DNA from: Actinomycetes bacterium
GTDB taxonomy: Bacteria; Actinomycetota; Acidimicrobiia; Acidimicrobiales; Palsa-688
Reading direction: 5' to 3'
Assembly: GCA_021809885.1 (NCBI GenBank)
Contig: JAJZJY010000004.1
Coordinates: forward strand, 1-33,501
DNA length: 33,501 nucleotides
The translations under genes and the position numbers were made by a program. The notes under the pieces were generated by a model. The model did not search any database. It was not told where the DNA came from and was given only the letters and a program-made list of their open reading frames with translations. Of this stretch, positions 15,564-21,708 are shown piece after piece (positions within the stretch are counted from its first letter, which is position 1; each line of letters opens with the position of its first letter).

Positions 15564-16697
15564 GTGTCAACAGAAGGCATGATGTCAGAAGCACGATACG
15601 ATGGAATATCATCGCGGCGTCCAGGCAAGGTGCGGAAATACCGAGTCCTGACAGGGGTCCTCGCTGTGGGGATGGCATTGGCGGCGTGCGGGACGACAGC
15701 CGCGAAAAGTGCCACTGCGAAGACGTCAAGTGGGGGCGCGTCCCAGCCGGTGACGACCCTCCACGTGCAGACGTACGGGCCGGCCCTGATCGATCTACCG
15801 CTGGCAGTTGGCATCACGACAGGCATTTACGCGGCACACCACCTGAACGTGATTCCCACCCCGGTGAACACAGGTCCGCTAGGGATCACGGCAGTAAGCG
15901 CGGGGAGCATTCAGCTCGCGTGGGACCCGACCGACCTGGTGGAGGAGGCCGTCTCCAAGGGGTCGACCCTGCAGATCGTGGCAGCAGGGATGAAGAACAT
16001 CTACCAGCTCGTCATCGCTAAGAGCGTTAAACTCAAGGTTCCACTCAGCGCGGGCTACCCGGCGGTCATGAAGGACCTGGTCGGCTTGAAGGTCGGCGTC
16101 ACCAACCTGGGTGCCGACACGCAGCTCGAGGTAGAAGCCCTCCTTCAGGATGCCGGCCTGAGCCCGAACAGCGTCACCTACGACCCGGTCGGACTCATCG
16201 GGACCGCGTACCCTGCAATGCAGGCGAATCAGATTCAGGCCTATCTGGCATGGGAGCCCATGGTGTCACTCTGCCAAGTGCAGAACGTGTGCTCCGTAGT
16301 GCTGGACTTGGGCGCGGGGCAGGGGCCGTCGCAGATCACCTCCTTCAACGGCGCCTTCGAGTGCTACGTCGGCGACACCAGCTACATCGACTCGCACAAG
16401 CAGGCCATGAATGACTTCGTCGCCGCCGACAAGGCAGTGATCCAATGGATGCAGGACCCGAAGAACTTTCCAAAGCTCGTGAACATCACCCTCAACGCCG
16501 TCTCGGTCGGGTCGGTGTCGAACAAGAAGCAGTTTGTGACAACGATGCTCAAGAAGAACCTCAATGACTTTTCGTACACGGTGAACCCGGCATCGGTGAA
16601 GGCGTTCGACCACTACTTGGTGTCGACGAAGCTGATCTCCGCACCGGTCAACACCAAGAGCATCATCTACTCGGGGGCACCGAAGCCCGGGTCGTGA
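15564..16697 (+). CDS. ABC transporter substrate-binding lipoprotein, NMT1/THI5-like
   Basis: This 377-residue exported lipoprotein has a long N-terminal region, a hydrophobic segment and the lipobox LAACG (Cys42), followed by a Ser/Thr/Ala/Lys-rich linker. The mature part begins TTLHVQTYGPALIDLPLAVGITTGIYAAHHLNV in pieces typical of the NMT1/THI5/SsuA fold and continues with SAGSIQLAWDPTDLVEEA and LVGLKVGVTNLGADTQLEVEALL. It should deliver an anion to the permease and ATPase at 2470 and 1682, although these lie 13 kb away. GTG 15564 has AGAGGAGGG (about 15547-15555) at good spacing. It follows the TetR gene by 140 bases and could share its control. Confidence 0.92.
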   Translation: MSTEGMMSEARYDGISSRRPGKVRKYRVLTGVLAVGMALAACGTTAAKSATAKTSSGGASQPVTTLHVQTYGPALIDLPLAVGITTGIYAAHHLNVIPTPVNTGPLGITAVSAGSIQLAWDPTDLVEEAVSKGSTLQIVAAGMKNIYQLVIAKSVKLKVPLSAGYPAVMKDLVGLKVGVTNLGADTQLEVEALLQDAGLSPNSVTYDPVGLIGTAYPAMQANQIQAYLAWEPMVSLCQVQNVCSVVLDLGAGQGPSQITSFNGAFECYVGDTSYIDSHKQAMNDFVAADKAVIQWMQDPKNFPKLVNITLNAVSVGSVSNKKQFVTTMLKKNLNDFSYTVNPASVKAFDHYLVSTKLISAPVNTKSIIYSGAPKPGS

Positions 16698-16708
16698 CCG
16701 TCGTCACG
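16693..16708 (+). promoter_or_regulatory. Inverted repeat at the lipoprotein gene stop
   Basis: CGTGAC-CGTC-GTCACG is a perfect 6-bp inverted repeat covering the stop codon. It keeps the GTGA-N6-TCAC core of a CRP-family site, like 1625-1640, but could equally be a short terminator stem. A second small hairpin follows at 16758-16779 (GGTGG-ATCG-CCACC core). Confidence 0.3.
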
Positions 16709-16858
16709 GTGGAGCACTTCCGGGTGATCCTCCCGAACTAGAGGTGCTGGGCCGCAGCGGCGGTGGATCGCCACCACCGAGGACGCGCGGTTCGGAGCCC
16801 CCAGATCCGAGCGGGCTCCAGCAATCCCCCGCAGACTCGAGGAGAGGACGGCACCACG

Positions 16859-17620
16859 ATGCAAGACGAGCTGGCAGTGGTGGTGGGGGGCGCCAATGGC
16901 ATCGGAGCGGCGATCGCTGAGAGGTTGGTGGCGGACCGCTCCTGCGGGCGTCTGGTCGTCGCTGACATCGACATGCCTGGTGTTCGGCGCCAGGCGGATT
17001 CGCTTCACGGGCGTGGCGTGGAGGTGGCCGAACATCAGGTGGACGTGTGCGACCAGGGGTCGGTGGACGGGCTGGTCGCCGACACGGCCGACGCCTCGTG
17101 GCTCGTGGTGGCATCGGGGATCTTTGGCACAGACGACGCGTTGTCGGTCACGAGGGACGCGTTCCGGCGGGCGATGGCCGTCAACGGCGAAGGCGTCTTC
17201 TTCGTGGTCCAGGCGTATGCCAGGGAGATGGCAGCACGTGGCCGGGGATCCGTCGTGGCCGTGGCTTCGGTGGCAGCACGAGTGCCTCGGGTCCGCCAGG
17301 TGGCATACGGGGCATCCAAGGCTGCGCTGCGTCAGGCACTTCGCGTCTTGGCGCTCGAGGTGGCGGGATCCGGTGTGCGGATCAACACGGTGTCGCCCGG
17401 ACTGACGGCGACGAGGATGATGGACCAGATGTCGGCGGATGCCGCTGCCGTTAGCAACTTCGCCTGCGGCGACCTGTCCACGTTCCGGCCGCGCATCCCT
17501 CGAGGCACAGTGGCCCTGCCGCAGGACGTGGCGGCCGTGGTTGCGTTCCTGTTGCGCGACGCCGCACACATGACGATCCAGGATCTGGTAGTCGACGGCG
17601 GGGAGCTCCTCGGGATGTGA
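16859..17620 (+). CDS. SDR resembling 2,3-dihydro-2,3-dihydroxybenzoate dehydrogenase (EntA/DhbA)
   Basis: This 253-residue SDR has cofactor motif VVGGANGIG (residues 8-16), the YxxxK pair Tyr150/Lys154 in YGASKAAL, and NTVSPGLTATRM after the active site. Its C-terminus (FRPRIPRGTVALPQDVAA, then MTIQDLVVDGGELLG) closely follows the ending I remember for EntA/DhbA enzymes (FRxGIPLG...ITMQDLVVDGGATLG). Those enzymes oxidise a cyclohexadiene diol to a catechol with NAD. No siderophore genes are nearby, so here it may aromatise or oxidise an alicyclic diol in the catabolic module. ATG 16859 has AGGAGAGGA (16840-16848) ten bases upstream. It is the last gene before the module boundary. Confidence 0.85.
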   Translation: MQDELAVVVGGANGIGAAIAERLVADRSCGRLVVADIDMPGVRRQADSLHGRGVEVAEHQVDVCDQGSVDGLVADTADASWLVVASGIFGTDDALSVTRDAFRRAMAVNGEGVFFVVQAYAREMAARGRGSVVAVASVAARVPRVRQVAYGASKAALRQALRVLALEVAGSGVRINTVSPGLTATRMMDQMSADAAAVSNFACGDLSTFRPRIPRGTVALPQDVAAVVAFLLRDAAHMTIQDLVVDGGELLGM

Positions 17621-17673
17621 CCTGTTTCTGAGTTCCGGTCAGGAGGTTGGACGTTGGAGCCCTCCCCGGCCAG

Positions 17674-17834
17674 CCAGGTCAGAGGCTATTTGTGGCTTCA
17701 CCAGCTTCCGGGCGTGCCAGACGTGTGCCAGACTGGTCGGCGGTGGCGGTTCGGATCCTCTCGTTAAGCCCGGCGGTGAGCGCGTCGTCGAGCGCTGGGA
17801 ACAGGTGGCCGTAGCGATCCAGAGTGACGGTGAT
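17674..17834. repeat. Direct repeat copy 2 (integrase 3' end, internal junction)
   Basis: This is the partner of 203-363, beginning with the same CCAGGTCAGAGG. The 22 bases in front (17652-17673) share only about 12 of 22 positions with the tRNA 3' end, though TTxGAGxCC of the T arm is recognisable. If this is an old attachment site it has diverged, or comes from another tRNA end. Confidence 0.8.
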
Positions 17835-18914
17835 GCTCGAATGCCCGAGGCGCTCCATGACGGCCTTCGGGTGACCGCCTTCGGCGATGAGCAAGCTGGC
17901 ACAGGCATGTCTCAGGTCATGCCACCTGGTGCCCGGTACTCCGGCCCTGGCAGCAGCAGGACGGAAGTGGCGGCGGTAGACCGCCAGGTGGCGTACAAGC
18001 TCCCCGGTCTGTCCGACGAACAACCAGGCAGCGGGGTCTTCGGGCCGGGTCGCAAGCTGGGCGGCGAGGGGCTCGCGCAGCTCGTCCGGCAGCGGCACCC
18101 GCCGACTCATCCCGGTCTTCGGCGGGGTCACCACGAGCTTGCCTCTCACCTCGGTCACCGACTCGGTGACGAGCAGCGCAGGTCCGGCCAGGTCAACCGA
18201 CCGCCGGCGGAGCGCCCACAGCTCGCCGGCCCGAGGCCCGCCGTAGGCAGCCAGGCGCACAGCCAGCGCCAGGTCGGGGCGGTGGCTTGGTGCAGCCGCC
18301 CGCGCACCGTGTCCGGCTGGCCTGTACACCGGGTGCTCGATCTCGTGTGCCAGGGCCTCGACCTGTGCGACGGTGAGCACGGTGAGCGCCCGCTTGGGCT
18401 GGCGTGGCAGACGGACACGGGTTGTGGGATCGGCACCCAGTGCCCCCTCCTCTATGGCCAGTCGACAGATGGCACGGAGCGGCTCGAGTGCTCGGCGTAA
18501 CACGTCGGGCTGGGCACCCGCCGCCACCAACTCTGCCACCCACGTCTCCACGTCGCGGCGGGCGATCGCCGCCAACTCGACGGTGCCCCACCTGGGCAGT
18601 GTCCTTGCGCGAAGCATCTGCTCGTTGCCGGCCCGTGTTGACGGCTTCCAGTGGACGGAGCGGTCCAGCCAGCGCTGAGCCCACTCAGCCACCGTCCCGG
18701 CGGAGTCGAGCTGGCGTTGTCCGCGCAACTCGTCGGCCTCGGCCAGTACCAGCGCGTGCTCAGCGTCAGCCTTGGTGCGGTATGACCCGAGCGACACCAT
18801 CGTCCCGTCGGCCTCGGTCCGTCGTGCCTGCCACCGGCCAGAGGGCAGGCGTCGGACTGTGCCGGCTCCCGACCGGCGATGGCGGCGCTGCCCATCCGTA
18901 CTATCCTGTGCCAC
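17679..18914 (-). CDS. Tyrosine recombinase / phage-type integrase, intact
   Basis: This 411-residue integrase has an N-terminal AP2-like arm-binding part (RRLPSGRWQARRTEADG, then LGSYRTKADAEHAL), a SAM-like core-binding domain (AEWAQRWLDRSVHWKPST) and a full catalytic domain. Catalytic residues are Arg228 (GPRAGELWAL), a lysine in TPPKTGMSRR, His332 and Arg335 (HDLRHA), His358 (LGHSS) and Tyr368 (LDRYGHL). It is therefore probably functional. GTG 18914 is preferred because GGGGAGA lies about eight bases upstream; the frame stays open much further up without a better start. Its last 50 codons are almost identical to the fragment at 208-375. No excisionase gene is visible. Confidence 0.93.
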   Translation of the reverse strand: MAQDSTDGQRRHRRSGAGTVRRLPSGRWQARRTEADGTMVSLGSYRTKADAEHALVLAEADELRGQRQLDSAGTVAEWAQRWLDRSVHWKPSTRAGNEQMLRARTLPRWGTVELAAIARRDVETWVAELVAAGAQPDVLRRALEPLRAICRLAIEEGALGADPTTRVRLPRQPKRALTVLTVAQVEALAHEIEHPVYRPAGHGARAAAPSHRPDLALAVRLAAYGGPRAGELWALRRRSVDLAGPALLVTESVTEVRGKLVVTPPKTGMSRRVPLPDELREPLAAQLATRPEDPAAWLFVGQTGELVRHLAVYRRHFRPAAARAGVPGTRWHDLRHACASLLIAEGGHPKAVMERLGHSSITVTLDRYGHLFPALDDALTAGLNERIRTATADQSGTRLARPEAGEATNSL

Positions 18915-19033
18915 GAGGTTGTCTCCCCAGCTCGACCTCGAACCGATGCAGCGCCCTCTCTCTCTCTCTCGTGGGGGCGCTGTGTCGCGTAAGGGTAGCG
19001 GCCGGGTGGGTAGCGGGAGATAGGGCAGCGGGA

Positions 19034-19057
19034 GCCGGGGGGTGTGATCCCCCCGGC
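19034..19057 (-). terminator. Perfect 9-bp GC hairpin upstream of the integrase
   Basis: GCCGGGGGG (19034-19042) pairs with CCCCCCGGC (19049-19057) around TGTGAT. It lies 120 bases upstream of the integrase start, so on the minus strand it could block read-through into the integrase, and on the plus strand read-out towards the IclR gene. No U-tract is present; the strand is uncertain. Confidence 0.45.
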
Positions 19058-19366
19058 CACCCGGCGTGAAGTCCGGTTCCGTGGTCCGGATCGTCTCGAC
19101 AGGCGCGAACGCGACCTCAATACCGGGCACACGTCCCCGCTCCGATGTCTGCGGGAAGGCCGCGCCCCCAGACGGGTCACCGATGAGCAGCCTCAGTTCG
19201 AGCTCGGTAGCGTCGCAGCCGACGTTCTCACCGCGGAGGGGTGTTGCTGTTCGGCGGGCGGGGCAGGCACCTCGGTCCCGGGATGCACCGGTGATCCGGA
19301 TCTCGACGCTGCAGCCGGCCGGATACCAGAGGGCGTCTGTGCCGTAGTGGCCCGGCAAGCCAAATG

Positions 19367-19394
19367 TTGACATCCCACATTCCGGTGCTAACAT
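19367..19394 (+). promoter_or_regulatory. IclR gene promoter, possibly giving a leaderless mRNA
   Basis: A consensus -35 box TTGACA (19367-19372) is followed after 16 bases by TAACAT (19389-19394). Transcription would start near 19401, right at the GTG at 19402, which suggests leaderless translation. The imperfect palindrome ACATC-CAT-GATGT (19391-19403) lies over the expected start point and could bind the regulator. Confidence 0.5.
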
Positions 19395-19401
19395 CCATGA
19401 T

Positions 19402-20265
19402 GTGGACAGATCGAGTGCCTCCGACCCGCAGAAGCTGGCCGGGGTTATGGTTGATTCCGGCCACGACGCTGCGCGCCAGGGGCCCGGGTTCGGGCTTGTA
19501 GGTACCGACGGACCTTCGAAGGTGCAGGTTCTCGCCAAGTTCCGACAGCTACTCGACGCTTTCTGCCCCAAACAGCCCGTCTTGACCCTCAGCGAACTGC
19601 GATCCAGTACGGGCTTGCCCGCCAGCACCTGTTTCCGACTGGTCCACAACCTCGTGGACGAAGGCTTGCTTGAGCGGGTCGGGGACCGTTATCGGGTCGG
19701 GCCAGCTGCGATCCGCTGGGCTGCATCCGCGATCGAAGCTCGTAGCATCATCAACGAGGCAGCATCTGCACTTGAGGAGCTTCGGGTGTTCACGGGGGAG
19801 AGTGCCCACCTCGTGGTGCGCGACGGTGCCTTCCGGATCTGTATTGCGCTCGCCAACAGCCACCGCTCGGTGGTGCGCCTGCTGCGCATCGGTGAGGTTG
19901 TCCCGCTCCATGTAGGCTCGATGGGAAAGGTCTTCCTGGCATTTGACTCTGAAGCGCTCCCCGCGCTCATGGGCAGCCCGCTCGACGCCTTCACGAGCCA
20001 CACCACCACGGATTGGGAAGAGCTGGACCGCGAGGTGGCAGACATCCGCGCCAAGGGCTACGCTGTCAGCTTCGGTGAACGCGACGCAGACGCGGTGGGC
20101 ATCACTGCACCCGTGTACGACCACCAAGCACAAATGGTCGCGGGCGTGGGGATCTCGGGGCCGATCCAACGCATAGGCAAGCAGCAGGCCGAAGAATACG
20201 CCGCGGCCGTCGTTAACGTGGCTCAAGAGATCTCGACGGCCCTCGGATGCCAGCTCTATGTATGA
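19402..20265 (+). CDS. IclR-family transcriptional regulator
   Basis: This is a 287-residue regulator. The N-terminal winged helix-turn-helix covers about residues 62-100 (TLSELRSSTGLPASTCFRLV, then LVDEGLLERVGDRYRVG). The C-terminal IclR effector domain includes LHVGSMGKVFLAFDS and the conserved GYAVSFGERDADAVGITAPVYD, then VAGVGISGP. Such proteins sense small organic acids and control catabolic operons. The first 45 residues are not conserved-looking; GTG 19402 is chosen from the promoter position, while ATG 19447 is possible. It lies 135 bases upstream of the binding lipoprotein gene in the same direction and is the likely local regulator of module 2. Confidence 0.92.
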   Translation: MDRSSASDPQKLAGVMVDSGHDAARQGPGFGLVGTDGPSKVQVLAKFRQLLDAFCPKQPVLTLSELRSSTGLPASTCFRLVHNLVDEGLLERVGDRYRVGPAAIRWAASAIEARSIINEAASALEELRVFTGESAHLVVRDGAFRICIALANSHRSVVRLLRIGEVVPLHVGSMGKVFLAFDSEALPALMGSPLDAFTSHTTTDWEELDREVADIRAKGYAVSFGERDADAVGITAPVYDHQAQMVAGVGISGPIQRIGKQQAEEYAAAVVNVAQEISTALGCQLYV

Positions 20266-20340
20266 GCGCAACGCAACGCGATTGAGGACAGCGGGGTGGG
20301 CACCGACTGCGAGCGACACTGCAGGAGCCAGTCACCGGCT

Positions 20341-20372
20341 TCCTCTTTCGGTAAACCAGTAAACCAAGAGGA
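20341..20372 (+). promoter_or_regulatory. Hairpin with tandem GTAAACCA repeat
   Basis: TCCTCTT (20341-20347) can pair with AAGAGGA (20366-20372), and the loop carries the 8-mer GTAAACCA twice in tandem (20351-20366). It sits 28 bases before the lipoprotein ATG, upstream of its ribosome-binding site, and may be a regulator site or an mRNA element. Confidence 0.3.
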
Positions 20373-20400
20373 CACAAGTAGAAACAGGGAGGATCAACAC

Positions 20401-21630
20401 ATGTCCCACATGCGCCATAGCTTCAAGAGAGAGGGTGCCGAATTCGAATTGCCTCGGTTCAGGTCCCGGTTCATCAACCTGGTGGCGGTGCTCGCTGCTG
20501 GTTCGATCCTGTTGACCGCATGTGCCTCGTCCTCGAATTCGGCGACCAGCACGAAGAAGAAGCAAGCAGCCGTCACCCCGAGCAGCGGTGCATCCAACTT
20601 CACCTTCAGCTCCGGAGTCGCTTCGCCTGCCGTAGCCAGCCTCGTGAAGAGCCTCTGCCCCACCCACGCGGTGAAGGTCGGGTTCGTAGGCGGACCGGTC
20701 AACCCCTGGAGCCTGAAGGTCCAGTCCAATATCCAGGACGTGCTCAACCTCTGCCCGAACGTGACAACCTATCTTCACACGAACGCGAGTTCCCTGGCAC
20801 AGGCAACGTCAGAGGTCAACGGCTATGTCACCCAGGGCGTCAACATTTTGATTGTCCAGCCGGAATTCGGCCCCGCGCAGCTCACCTCGTACGCCGCGGC
20901 GGTCAAGGCCGGTGTCACGGTCGTGCCCGAGCTCACCACGGGGAACGGAAAAGTCGGAGTGGACTTCCAGACCTACGCAGCGGAGAACTACACTCAGTCC
21001 GGCACGGCATGGGCTGACTTCTTCCACCGTGCCGTGAAATCGGGGAAGATCGTGTTCTTGGGCGGGGCGCCCGGCACTGCCTCAAGTACCGACTTCCTCA
21101 ACGGCCTGGCTACCGCACTGAAGGCATACCCGGGTCTCTCCCTCGTTCAGAGCACCCCGGTGTGGACGAATTGGACGACGAGCGGTGCCCAACAGGCCAT
21201 GTCGGGGTTGTTGGCGAAAGATGGCCGGATCGCCGGAGTTGCCTCTGACTACGGCCTGGTCATGACCGGCGTCGTCAACGCATATAAGCAAGCAGGGATG
21301 GCTCAGCCCGACATCGCAACGATCGCAAGTGCCGAGGCGAACGCCTGTCAGTTCGCCACGACACACTTCGGCTTCTACACCCTGGGAGCCTCGACCCTGT
21401 TCGGTGTGGTCGCGTTGCTGAAGGCATTCCAACTTGAGCGGCACCAGTCGTCACCCCCGGCGAACGTGCCGCTTCCTGGTGTCGTCGACACATCGAGTGG
21501 CCAGGGCATGCCGGCCTGTCAGTCGGGCGTCTCGACCGATGAACCGCTGACTGCCGTGCTGTCGAACGCCCGGCAAGCGACTGCCGAAGAGGCAATGCTC
21601 AAGTCCGCGGGCTTCACGCTCTCGAGCTAG
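20401..21630 (+). CDS. Sugar-type ABC transporter substrate-binding lipoprotein
   Basis: This 409-residue lipoprotein has signal segment INLVAVLAAGSILLTACA with the lipobox cysteine at 41 and a Ser/Thr/Lys linker. The mature fold is periplasmic-binding type I (RbsB/Peripla_BP_4): VKVGFVGGPVNPWSLKVQSN, GYVTQGVNILIVQPEFG and KSGKIVFLGGAPG are typical strands, followed by GLLAKDGRIAGVASDYGLVMTG. Several extra cysteines (in LCPTH, LCPNV, NACQF and PACQSG) may form disulfides. ATG 20401 has AGGGAGG (20386-20392). It should feed the permeases at 26261 and 28911. The family carries sugars, polyols, lactones and related molecules; the ligand here is unknown. Confidence 0.92.
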   Translation: MSHMRHSFKREGAEFELPRFRSRFINLVAVLAAGSILLTACASSSNSATSTKKKQAAVTPSSGASNFTFSSGVASPAVASLVKSLCPTHAVKVGFVGGPVNPWSLKVQSNIQDVLNLCPNVTTYLHTNASSLAQATSEVNGYVTQGVNILIVQPEFGPAQLTSYAAAVKAGVTVVPELTTGNGKVGVDFQTYAAENYTQSGTAWADFFHRAVKSGKIVFLGGAPGTASSTDFLNGLATALKAYPGLSLVQSTPVWTNWTTSGAQQAMSGLLAKDGRIAGVASDYGLVMTGVVNAYKQAGMAQPDIATIASAEANACQFATTHFGFYTLGASTLFGVVALLKAFQLERHQSSPPANVPLPGVVDTSSGQGMPACQSGVSTDEPLTAVLSNARQATAEEAMLKSAGFTLSS

Positions 21631-21708
21631 GCATCGTCTCAAGGCGACTTTTACAGCATGTGATGGCTCATTGTCAGGAAGGCAACGGTTTGAAGGGAGA
21701 CGTCTGCT

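Larger units (their letters stand above)
18915..19401. other. Intergenic stretch between integrase and IclR genes
   Basis: No gene is assigned. It contains a CT microsatellite near 18951-18969 flanked by AGCGCCC and GGGCGCT, which could form a long-looped hairpin, a perfect 9-bp hairpin at 19034-19057, and the IclR promoter at 19367-19394. A minus-strand frame is open from ATG near 19374 through to the integrase (including LWYPAGCSVEIRITGAS); I recognise no family and cannot tell whether it is a fragment of a lost element gene. Confidence 0.5.

Noticed and set aside
18949-18985. CT dinucleotide run flanked by AGCGCCC/GGGCGCT
   Set aside because: A short microsatellite with a weak long-looped stem; no sign of function beyond possible slippage.
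19074-19374. Open minus-strand frame running from ATG near 19374 into the integrase
   Set aside because: No family recognised and no ribosome site seen; absence of stops alone is weak evidence at this GC content.
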